In this document: positions 27,114-34,756 of the stretch, piece after piece
Position numbering within the stretch: position 1 is the first letter of the stretch
Layout: each line of letters starts with the position of its first letter
Assembly (NCBI GenBank): GCA_964444135.1
Contig: CAYUFX010000013.1
Coordinates: 1 to 64,000 of the forward strand
Origin: NIOZ-UU13 sp964444135
GTDB taxonomy: Bacteria > Planctomycetota > Phycisphaerae > Sedimentisphaerales > Anaerobacaceae
Direction: 5' to 3'
DNA length: 64,000 nt
Position numbers and translations under genes: made by a program
Notes under the pieces: model-generated
What the model was told of the DNA's origin: nothing
Databases searched by the model: none
Seen by the model: the letters and a program-made list of their open reading frames with translations, nothing else

Positions 27114-29282
27114 TTATGGTGCTGGCTCTGCAAGTCGATACAAACGAATATCATCGAAGTACATCGTACCTGAACCACCAGGCTGCGGATTGCTTTTGTT
27201 GCCGAGACCAAGGGCAATAGTACCGACATTAGTAAGGTTTACGCCCTGGTCTGCAAAGGCCTGCAGCTCAATATTCCATTGGGCCCAGTCATCTATCAAT
27301 GCCGCATTCGGATTGCCGTGACTGACTACCGCATTGCCGTTAAGGGCAACATACAACGTTTCGGCAGCATTAGCCGAATCGCCCGTGAACCAAATCGTCA
27401 ACGTGTTGACACCATTCTCGGTCCAGTCACGCGGATAAGTCAGCGTCAAAGTTGCCTCAGAGTACCCAACACTGTTGTCGTAGAAAAACGGCATCGACTG
27501 GTTGCCTCCGTGAACGATAGTTTGCTCGGCAAAAGGAGGATTATCATAACCAACTAAAGAGCCGTTTGTCGGGTCGTCATATCCGTCTATCCACGCGAAA
27601 AATATCCTGTTGCTCTCAGGGTCAGCGGGATCAAGGTCATTGTAGGATTCAAAGTCATCAACGACAAGGAAGTTGGCAGTCGTAAAGCTCCAGACATTAC
27701 CTGTCCACGGACTGTCGGGGTTGACGTTATTGACCTCATCAATCCTCCAGTAGTAAGTGGTATCCCACAGGAGTTTTTCGGATTCATAGCTCTCAGAACC
27801 AAGGACCCCGGTGCCTTTATACTCCGGCGAACTGGTATCGGCATTGCGTACGACCTCTTTATTTGTGCCGAAGTACACCTGATGCGAAGCAGAATAGAAT
27901 CCCGGCGACCAGGTAAGAACCGGTGTATGCTTTACATCCACAGCGCCATTAGACGGGTCCGGGCTCCCGACTCCGCCCTCAGTAGTAAAGCTCCAGACGT
28001 CGCCTTTATAAGTTTCGATGGCGTCAAACTCATCGACACGCCAGTAGTAAGTCTTAGCAAATTTAAGTGTGCCGGGAGTATAGGTTGTAGTTCCCTGGGG
28101 AAGACCCCCAGCAGCATTATTTACATCGTCAAAATTGTCGCCGAAGTACGCATAGTGAAGTTTCGCACCGAAACCAGCAGTCCAGCTAAGCTCCACATCC
28201 GGGTCTATAGACCCGGCGCCATCAGCAGGGTCGGGGTAGTAGGCGGTCTTAGGGGGAACCATAAAGCTCCAGACATTGCCTTTGTGTTTCGTGGTACCAT
28301 CGGCTTCAAGCTCATCGATCCGCCAGTAGTAGGTCGTGCCCGGAACAAGACCGTCCGAGTAAGGAAACCCGGGAAAGCCAACAACAAAAAACGCCGAGGT
28401 CTGGTTGCCGTAGAATGTGCCTTCGGCGCCGTCATTTACATCTACGAAATTTTCGCCGAAATAGACATCATGTGAGGCTGCGTTATCACCCGGGCGCCAG
28501 TTCAGGCTCGCCCATGTGTCGGTATGGAGGACACCGTCAGCCGGAGTTGGACCAAACGCATATGGCATTCCAGCACCTTGCATAATAGCCTGAATCTCTT
28601 CCTGAGTCAGCGCTTCATTATAGATGCGAACATCATCAATGATCCCCAGAAAACTGCGAGCGGCACCCTCTCCGGTTCTACCGATAAGAACGGGAGAAGT
28701 ATCCGCTGTTCCCGGCAGGACAATGTCCGAGCCGCTTGTACCAGCAGGTTCTCCGTTGATGTAATACTGGTGCACGCCATCTACCACCATAGCAGCTACG
28801 TGTACCCACTCATTGAGCGGCACCTGTCCGGAGCTCAGAGTACCAACATAATCATTAATTACCGTCGATGTTGTACTAAAATGAAGGGCACCGCTGGCCT
28901 CAGTGTAAAGACTATACGACCTTGGACTATTAGACTTTGCAACAATTCCCTGCCAGCTTTCGGTACCGGGGCCGCCGTGCCTTTCGGCATTTATCCACGC
29001 CATTACGGTAACTTCGTTGTCCACCGTCAGGATTTCAGCGTGTGGTATCTCCACCCAGTCATCAACGCCATCAAATTGTAAAGCCTTTCCGAATTTTCCA
29101 TTCACCCACTGTGGATCGCCCTGGAGGGTGCCATCATTGCCATACTCACTAAGGTCAATGGCAATGGTCCCGGAGCCCTCATCGAATCTCCACCAGCCGA
29201 CGAGTTCTGCCTTAGCTGTGCTCGTCAGAGCCACACTCAGCACCAAAACAAAAGAAACCAAATAAATCAATTTTTTACACAT
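27114..29282 (-). CDS. Secreted LamG / WRVDE-module / DDFESY-domain protein (outlying paralogue)
   Basis: The 722 residues run: signal peptide 1-25; LamG jelly-roll 26-238 (ELVGWWRFDEGSG to IIDDVRIYNEALTQEEI); three fibronectin-like beta-sandwich modules at 239-346, 347-438 and 439-538; and a C-terminal domain at 539-722 starting LVVDDFESYND and ending MYFDDIRLY. Each module has a YYWR(I/V)DE strand and a VYFGxN-type strand. The C-terminal domain resembles galactose-binding or CBM11-like sandwiches; this is inference. No catalytic residues are recognised, so it is probably a carbohydrate- or surface-binding protein. AGGAGG lies 6 bases before the ATG. It has its own promoter, leader and terminator, all matching those of the array at 47-61 kb. 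Confidence 0.88.
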   Translation of the reverse strand: MCKKLIYLVSFVLVLSVALTSTAKAELVGWWRFDEGSGTIAIDLSEYGNDGTLQGDPQWVNGKFGKALQFDGVDDWVEIPHAEILTVDNEVTVMAWINAERHGGPGTESWQGIVAKSNSPRSYSLYTEASGALHFSTTSTVINDYVGTLSSGQVPLNEWVHVAAMVVDGVHQYYINGEPAGTSGSDIVLPGTADTSPVLIGRTGEGAARSFLGIIDDVRIYNEALTQEEIQAIMQGAGMPYAFGPTPADGVLHTDTWASLNWRPGDNAASHDVYFGENFVDVNDGAEGTFYGNQTSAFFVVGFPGFPYSDGLVPGTTYYWRIDELEADGTTKHKGNVWSFMVPPKTAYYPDPADGAGSIDPDVELSWTAGFGAKLHYAYFGDNFDDVNNAAGGLPQGTTTYTPGTLKFAKTYYWRVDEFDAIETYKGDVWSFTTEGGVGSPDPSNGAVDVKHTPVLTWSPGFYSASHQVYFGTNKEVVRNADTSSPEYKGTGVLGSESYESEKLLWDTTYYWRIDEVNNVNPDSPWTGNVWSFTTANFLVVDDFESYNDLDPADPESNRIFFAWIDGYDDPTNGSLVGYDNPPFAEQTIVHGGNQSMPFFYDNSVGYSEATLTLTYPRDWTENGVNTLTIWFTGDSANAAETLYVALNGNAVVSHGNPNAALIDDWAQWNIELQAFADQGVNLTNVGTIALGLGNKSNPQPGGSGTMYFDDIRLYRLAEPAP

Positions 29283-29305
29283 AATAATCCTCCTACATAA
29301 AATAA

Positions 29306-29389
29306 TTATTGGTTGTTAATTGAAATGCAAAAATACTCATTTGCGAAGCACAAAATTCCCACCGCAACTCTGTTCCTCGCGTGATACAT
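29306..29389 (-). CDS. Possible 27-residue leader peptide
   Basis: A strong GGAGGAG lies 5 bases before an ATG at 29389. The frame reads MYHARNRVAVGILCFANEYF and ends at TAA, 23 bases before the LamG gene start. It lies between the promoter (29467-29496) and that gene. Codons 4-14 align in frame with the leader ORFs at 54291-54392 and 58126-58230. It may be translated as a leader or be a by-product of leader duplication. Confidence 0.35.
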   Translation of the reverse strand: MYHARNRVAVGILCFANEYFCISINNQ

Positions 29390-29466
29390 AATAACTCCTC
29401 CTCTATTCTGAAAATCACAAGAATTTTCCAGCAGAAGAACAAAATCCAAACTTTTAACCATTTTCA

Positions 29467-29496
29467 TTTATAACAGATTTACCACCTCTTCGTCAA
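29467..29496 (-). promoter_or_regulatory. TTGACG-N18-TATAAA promoter of the 27114 LamG gene
   Basis: On the minus strand TTGACG (29491-29496) and TATAAA (29467-29472) are 18 bases apart. The same layout occurs upstream of three LamG-family units in the 47-61 kb array, which makes it more than a chance match. Confidence 0.75.
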
Positions 29497-29557
29497 GTAG
29501 AATCTTTATGCGAAATTTCCCATCTCAGCAGCTCAGTTGGATGCCGTGTGCCGTACG

Positions 29558-31405
29558 TTAAAACAGACTCATTGGCTCGCTTTCTCGGCTGTGCCGACGA
29601 TAAATTGTAACCCCTTTACAGTTAAGTTGATAGGCTAATTTATAGGCCTTATCAATGGCGGCTATCGTGGCTTTTTCGCTGAAATTTATGGTCTTACTGA
29701 CCGCTGCGTCACAATGTTGCTGAAAAGCCGCCTGCATACGAATTTGCCATTCCGGCTTGATATCGTAAGCGCATCTGAAAATTCTGCGAATGTTGACGGG
29801 GATTTGGGTGATTTTTTGAATACTGCCGGTTTTGGCAATCTGGTTTTCCAGCTTCTTGCTGTAAAAACCATGTTTTTCAGCTACCTGTTTGAAGAATGGA
29901 TTTATCTGCAGCGTTTTTGAGCCATCTAAAATCCTGCGGATAAATACCGGTGAATAAACCGGCTCTATGCCGGACGAACAGTCTGCGATGATACTTATCG
30001 TGCCGGTCGGAGCTACGCAGGTAATAGAGGCGTTGCGGACCTTTTTCTCTCTTTGCGTCCGCCAGATACTGTGACTCCAATTTGGAAACGGCCCACGTAA
30101 ATCGGCAAGCTCACTGCTGGCCTTGCGTGCGTTTTCGTTGATGAAGCTCATAAGCTCCGAGCCGAATTCGATACCCCGCTGTGAATCGTAAGGTATCCCG
30201 AGCAGAAACATGCAGTCTGCAAAACCCATAACGCCTAAGCCGATTTTGCGATTGCCTTGCGCTAAGCGGACAGTATTTCTGACCGGATAAACACAAACAT
30301 CAATAATATTGTCCAGAAACCGCACAGCTAATCTAACGGTCCTGGCCAGTGCCGGCCAATCCATATTTGCTTTGTTATTAGTGAAGCTCACAAATTTGGT
30401 AAGATTGATACTACCTAACGTGCAGGCCTCATAAGGCAACAACGGCTGTTCACCACAGGGATTAGTTGCTTCTATTCGGCCCAGCGAAGGAGTTGGATTG
30501 TCACGGTTGATTCGGTCGATAAAAACCACGCCTGGTTCGCCGGTTTTATGCGCGCACTTAACAATCATTTTCCAGATGTCACTAACGGTGTAAAATTGGC
30601 CTGCTCGTTTAGATGAAGGTGTGCCTTTGCCGGTCAGTTTGTGCAGGCCATTTATTGTGTAGTTTGTAATATCGATTCGCCGCGGCAATAAGTATCTCTC
30701 CTGAGTGCGGGGATTTTTTACAATGTGCAAAGTTTTGCCGGATTTTAGCACCATCTTCATCCAGTCATCGGAGATTTTGACGGAGATATTGAAGTTGGTG
30801 AAGGCCTGCAGGTTCTGCTTGGCGTGCAGGAATTTTAGTATGTCCGGATGTTCGACACTCATCATACCCATATTTGCGCCGCGACGAAAAGCACCCTGCT
30901 GAATTGCGTTTGTTGTTTCAGAAAAGACGCGCCAAAAACTAATAGGCCCCGATGTTGTACCGCCGCTGGAGGCAACGCGGTCGCCTGTCGGCCTTAATCT
31001 ATCGAAAGAAAATCCGGTACCGCCGCCGGCCTGCTGAATTAGAGCGGTCTGCTTAATCGCCTCGAATATCCCTTCTATGCTGTCTTCAATCGGCAGAACA
31101 AAGCAGGCACTGAGCATCCCCCGACGTTGTGCGTTCATAAGGGCAGGGGAGTTAGGCAAAAATTTTAATGATGCCATCAAATCGTAGTATTTTCTGTGCC
31201 ACTGTCTGATTTCGCTGCTGTCGGCTCCATATTTACCTTCAGCCTCTGCTACCAGAGACGCTACCCTGCTAAAAAGCTGAGCCGGTGTCTCGATGCACTT
31301 GCCGTGATGGTCCTTGATTAGATATCTGCTTCGCAGGACCATCAAAGCGTTTTCGCTAAGTACGGGAACATTTCCAGGTAACGGATGTATATGGAATTCA
31401 GCCAT
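29558..31405 (-). CDS. nrdJ: Adenosylcobalamin-dependent (class II) ribonucleotide reductase
   Basis: It reduces ribonucleotides to deoxyribonucleotides using a B12 radical. Key motifs are KFLPNSPALMNA, LSACFVLPIEDS, QQAGGGTGFSFDRLRP, ATNPCGEQPLLPYEACTLGSINL (active-site Asn, Cys and Glu) and APTGTISIIADCSSGIEP. It has 615 residues and ends shortly after GVTIYRRHSRESEPMSLF. Many class II enzymes have a further C-terminal tail with a Cys pair (CPxCG type) that reloads the active site; none is seen here or in the bases after the stop. No strong ribosome binding site is visible. It stands alone; no nrdR box was recognised. Confidence 0.93.
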   Translation of the reverse strand: MAEFHIHPLPGNVPVLSENALMVLRSRYLIKDHHGKCIETPAQLFSRVASLVAEAEGKYGADSSEIRQWHRKYYDLMASLKFLPNSPALMNAQRRGMLSACFVLPIEDSIEGIFEAIKQTALIQQAGGGTGFSFDRLRPTGDRVASSGGTTSGPISFWRVFSETTNAIQQGAFRRGANMGMMSVEHPDILKFLHAKQNLQAFTNFNISVKISDDWMKMVLKSGKTLHIVKNPRTQERYLLPRRIDITNYTINGLHKLTGKGTPSSKRAGQFYTVSDIWKMIVKCAHKTGEPGVVFIDRINRDNPTPSLGRIEATNPCGEQPLLPYEACTLGSINLTKFVSFTNNKANMDWPALARTVRLAVRFLDNIIDVCVYPVRNTVRLAQGNRKIGLGVMGFADCMFLLGIPYDSQRGIEFGSELMSFINENARKASSELADLRGPFPNWSHSIWRTQREKKVRNASITCVAPTGTISIIADCSSGIEPVYSPVFIRRILDGSKTLQINPFFKQVAEKHGFYSKKLENQIAKTGSIQKITQIPVNIRRIFRCAYDIKPEWQIRMQAAFQQHCDAAVSKTINFSEKATIAAIDKAYKLAYQLNCKGVTIYRRHSRESEPMSLF

Positions 31406-31916
31406 AAGAGCTTCAACATCAAAAAGTAAATACTTAAAGGGAAAAATGCAAAATCATAATTTAAAATTCGAAACCTGTTTAAATTCGCGTTCTGTACTGT
31501 ATTTTTGAGTTTTTAGTTTTTACATTTATATTTTTCTAATCCATCTGAACCGAAAGACCTCACGAATCTTTTCGGTAAATCGTATCCCCAAACGCTGCGT
31601 GCTGGACTTGAACTCCATTCGATTCAAATCGTTTGTGGTGGGCTTGGCCGGGGACCTGCCGAATACTATCAACAAGCCAGCCGCAAGCGAGCTGAGAAAT
31701 GAATTTATCTTGGTTCGCACACGCATACTTATTACTCGTTGTTCGCAGATCGTGCTTAAATTCACTAAAAAAACGTCATTATTCACTAAATTGTTCCTGT
31801 TGCGGATAGAGTATTTGTCATTCCCGCAAAAGCGGGAATCCGGTTTTTCGCTCTGGACCCCTGCTTTCGCAGGGGTGACGTCGTCGGTTTTTATTTTCCG
31901 CAACAGATACTAACTA
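31406..31916. other. Intergenic region with dispersed repeat
   Basis: A dispersed repeat fills 31818-31914. The rest is unremarkable. Frames of 104 and 125 codons on opposite strands cross it, but their ends are translations of the repeat (DDVTPAKAGVQSEK type) and they lack ribosome binding sites. Confidence 0.6.
31818..31914. repeat. Dispersed GTCATTCC...CAACAGATACTAA repeat, copy 2
   Basis: GTCATTCCCGC and GCGGGAATCC form a palindrome, followed by TTTTTCGCTCTGGACCCCTG, a second palindrome (CCCCTGC/GCAGGGG) and a tail ending CAACAGATACTAA. It is the compact form of the element at 13081-13240. Confidence 0.8.
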
Positions 31917-32498
31917 TTATCTCTGTACGGCCAATTTTAGACCGGCTAAAAGCTCCTGGCCGGTTCTGCTTATAGGTTCAGATTTGCCGAACAATTGATG
32001 TCTGTCAAGAATTTCCGGCTTGTAATCATAGTATTTTTGCACCGCCTCGATGCCGCCTTCGGCTGCGCCGCTGGTTTTGTATTGGCCTTCTAAAAGCCAT
32101 GAGCTGACCTCATCATCGTACTCGGCTGGATAAATAAGCACCACTGCGAATTTATCATCGTCGTATTTAGCCAGATGCACCTTGGCCCGGCAGGGGGGTG
32201 CTGTCCCGACAGCTAAAGCAACGAGTTTTTTGAAGTCTTCTTTGGCGGTTTCGAGAGCACTCGAATAAAAGAGCATCCCTGTCTCAAGCTGAAAAGTTTG
32301 CGCCGGGACGCCTTTTAGCTCGAGCCTGCCGTCGGGGTTGGCTCTGTGTATTTTATAGACTTTGCCGTGCTTATATTTTTCGCTTTCTAAAAGTTCAGCT
32401 ACCTCTTCGGCGGTGAAGCCGACACCGGCGTGGTCGCCGAAGTCAAAGATATACAGGCCGACATATTTTTCCGGTTTTCGCAATTTGTGCAATTTCAT
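31917..32498 (-). CDS. Conserved-looking hypothetical protein
   Basis: I do not recognise this 193-residue protein. It starts MKLHKLRKPEKYVGLYIFDF, has no signal peptide or membrane segment, and looks like a soluble alpha/beta protein with DFGDHAGVGFTAEEVAELLE and KFAVVLIYPAEYDDEVSSW. GGA lies a few bases before the ATG. Good amino-acid balance and length suggest a real gene. It stands between the ribonucleotide reductase and the isomerase-like gene, with no operon partner. Confidence 0.6.
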   Translation of the reverse strand: MKLHKLRKPEKYVGLYIFDFGDHAGVGFTAEEVAELLESEKYKHGKVYKIHRANPDGRLELKGVPAQTFQLETGMLFYSSALETAKEDFKKLVALAVGTAPPCRAKVHLAKYDDDKFAVVLIYPAEYDDEVSSWLLEGQYKTSGAAEGGIEAVQKYYDYKPEILDRHQLFGKSEPISRTGQELLAGLKLAVQR

Positions 32499-32925
32499 AG
32501 TTCCATTATAACCACAGCGTGCATGGATTGCACGGATTTTCTAAGTGCGGAAACTTATCGTGATTGTTCGCCCCTATAAACTGAATAATCCCTGGCATAT
32601 TGGCTGGCGAGGCCTAATTGTGAGCAGTTAGTGATTGTGGAGATAAGATACGAGATTGCAGCATCTGCCTGCCGCGTCCGCCTTTAGTGGATTCACAGTG
32701 ACTTTTTTCAATGAAGTAGTATTTTTTATTAATGAAAAGTACTACTACTTTGTCATAGCTATATTATTGGGTGTTTCGTATTCGTGTTGCATCGGCGTTC
32801 CCACGACGGCTAAACGACCACCAGGAGAAACCTTGGGTGAGCTTTTTTTTTCTTTTTTATCCGCTGGGATTGGGTTATACTCTCTGAGTAAATAAAAACT
32901 GTATCTATAGAAAGGAGGATACATA
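32499..32925. other. Intergenic region with an orphan terminator
   Basis: This region lies between two divergent genes. A hairpin with AAGTAGTA and TACTACTT arms lies around 32715-32755, and an intrinsic terminator reading on the plus strand lies at 32819-32858. A possible -10 (TATACT, 32876-32881) sits between that terminator and the isomerase-like gene. Confidence 0.5.
32819..32858 (+). terminator. Intrinsic terminator with no gene upstream
   Basis: CACC-AGG, loop AGAAA, then CCT, a two-base bulge and GGTG form a stem, followed by AGC and eight or more T. The nearest upstream plus-strand gene is far away, so it may end a small RNA or act as an attenuator in the leader of the gene at 32926. 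Confidence 0.45.
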
Positions 32926-34497
32926 ATGGTTACGAAATCCAATGAAGGAAACATGCGGCGGAGTACATGCTGCCCCGATGGTAACGTTCATTCGGCCAGC
33001 GGGGTAAACCGTAGAGAGTTTCTGCAGGGTGTGAGCTCAGTAGCATTGGCCAGCGCAGCAATTACCGGCCTGAGCTGGTCAGCAGTATCGGCAACTGAGA
33101 GGAAGGAGGAAATGACTCTGCAGCGTCATCCGTTGAAGGTCAAGCCGATTCTTGTCTATAGCACGCCACAACGGCGTCACCAGTGGAGCTGGCGTAGCTG
33201 GGGCGGCATTCAGACGCAACGGGATGCCGAGCAGGAATTGGGCCGTATAAAGAGCGAACTTAATAAGCTTGGCGCTAACGCGGACTTTCCCGTTGAGTTT
33301 ATGCCGCCCGAAGGTATTAAGGGCGCAGGCGATTTATCCGGGCTAAGCGACCTCGACAAGGCCGATGTGTATCTGCTCTACGCTGCGGGAGGCGGGATGG
33401 ATACGTTTGCCAAGCTTGCGGAGCGCGGCAAGGACATTATCTTTTTCTGCCGTCATAAGTCCGGTCCCGTCTATCTGTGGTATGAGATAATTAGTCCACG
33501 CTACCTGCGGCAGCACACCGATACACTCGCCCTTAAAGGGATTGACTATGGCGATGTGGTAATCGACAGTCAGGACGAGATTCTGTGGCGGCTGCGTGCA
33601 CTGTGCGGTCTGCGGAACACGATGGGGACGCGAATAATAGCTATCGGGGGGCCGGGTGCCTGGTCGCAGCCAAGAGGGGTCGTGCCGGAGCTGGTTCGGC
33701 AGAAGTGGCAGTTTGACATTCAGACAGTCTCATACGACGAGTTGGGCAAGTTGATTAAGGAAGCTCGGGAAGACCAAAATGCCGTCAAGCGTGCCCAAAA
33801 TCGGGCCGGGAGGTATCTGAAATTACGCGGCACCAAGCTGGAAACCGAGCGTCAGTTCGTGGACAAATGCTTCCTGTTAGAGCAAATTTTCCGCGGGATA
33901 ATGAAAAAGGCAGACTGTCAGGCTATCACGATTAACGGATGCATGGGAACGATTATACCGATTGCCGAGACAACGGCTTGCCTGACACTGAGCCTGTTGA
34001 ATGACAACGGCTACCTCGCTTTCTGCGAGTCGGACTTCGTGGTGATACCCTCGGGTGTCCTGCTGGCAAACATTTCGGGCAAACCGGTATTCCTTAACGA
34101 CCCGACCTACCCGCACGACGGGATAATTACTAATGCTCACTGCACAGCCCCCCGGAAGATGGACGGTAAAACACTCGAACCGGCACGGATTATGACCCAC
34201 TTCGAGTCGGACTACGGCGCAGCTCCAAAGGTTGAGATGCACAAGGGCCAGATGATAACCAACATTGTGCCTGATTTTGCCATCAAGCGGTGGATTGGCT
34301 TGATTGGCGAGATTGCCGATGCTCCGTTTATGGATGTCTGCCGTTCTCAAATTGATATTCGCTTTTCCTGCGACAGTAAAACTTTAGCCGAGCGGATTCC
34401 CGGATTCCACTGGATGATTTGCTATGGGGATTACTTACGCGAAGTCGGCTACGCCTGCAAGAAGGTCGGAATAGAATTAGAGAATCTAACGGCTTGA
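32926..34497 (+). CDS. L-fucose/L-arabinose isomerase-like protein with Tat-type signal
   Basis: AGGAGG lies 6 bases before the ATG. NRREFLQG and an Ala/Ser-rich hydrophobic stretch (about residues 28-57) suggest export by the twin-arginine route. The body (about 70-523) resembles the fucose/arabinose isomerase fold, with an alpha/beta N-terminal half, ITINGCMG, CLTLSLLNDNGYLAFCESD (metal-site Glu and Asp candidates) and ITNAHCTAPRKMDG. It may interconvert an aldose and ketose, but secreted planctomycete homologues are not characterised. The following gene is a beta-helix glycosidase candidate, which suggests deoxy-sugar handling; this is inference. Confidence 0.75.
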   Translation: MVTKSNEGNMRRSTCCPDGNVHSASGVNRREFLQGVSSVALASAAITGLSWSAVSATERKEEMTLQRHPLKVKPILVYSTPQRRHQWSWRSWGGIQTQRDAEQELGRIKSELNKLGANADFPVEFMPPEGIKGAGDLSGLSDLDKADVYLLYAAGGGMDTFAKLAERGKDIIFFCRHKSGPVYLWYEIISPRYLRQHTDTLALKGIDYGDVVIDSQDEILWRLRALCGLRNTMGTRIIAIGGPGAWSQPRGVVPELVRQKWQFDIQTVSYDELGKLIKEAREDQNAVKRAQNRAGRYLKLRGTKLETERQFVDKCFLLEQIFRGIMKKADCQAITINGCMGTIIPIAETTACLTLSLLNDNGYLAFCESDFVVIPSGVLLANISGKPVFLNDPTYPHDGIITNAHCTAPRKMDGKTLEPARIMTHFESDYGAAPKVEMHKGQMITNIVPDFAIKRWIGLIGEIADAPFMDVCRSQIDIRFSCDSKTLAERIPGFHWMICYGDYLREVGYACKKVGIELENLTA

Positions 34498-34600
34498 AGT
34501 GTTTTGAGCAGGGATTTGCAACGATAGAAATTTTATGCCGGTTGAGATATATGCCTTAGGTTGGCGTAAATGTTGCCTTGATAGGAGCATAGTACAGCCT

Positions 34601-34699
34601 GTCATTCCTGTGAAGCTTGTGCCCGCGAAAGCGGGTAACAGGAATCCAAGACCATAGCAATAATATGGATTCCCGCTTCCGCGGTACTGACGCGGGGAG
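34601..34699. repeat. Dispersed GTCATTCC repeat
   Basis: GTCATTCCTG pairs at a distance with CAGGAATCC, enclosing GCCCGCGAAAGCGGG. A second GGATTCCCGC...GCGGTAC...GCGGGG segment follows. It lies between the isomerase-like and beta-helix genes. Confidence 0.6.
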
Positions 34700-34756
34700 A
34701 ACCAGTCAGTTTGGGTTCTTTACTTTTATGTGGCCGTTAATAGGAGTTAAAATATC

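Noticed and set aside
27279..29081. Several plus-strand frames of 90-200 codons opposite the LamG gene (also in the 47-61 kb array)
   Set aside because: The same antisense frames recur in every paralogue because the sense sequence is conserved. They carry no independent evidence.
30400..30900. Possible intein or split in the ribonucleotide reductase gene
   Set aside because: The reading frame and motif order are continuous and the spacing between family motifs is normal.
31600..31650. A tRNA-like phrase (GGACTTGAACTCCATTCGATTC)
   Set aside because: I could not form acceptor, D or anticodon stems around it.
31526..31903. 125-codon minus-strand and 104-codon plus-strand frames
   Set aside because: The ends are translations of the GTCATTCC repeat and nothing else in them is recognisable.
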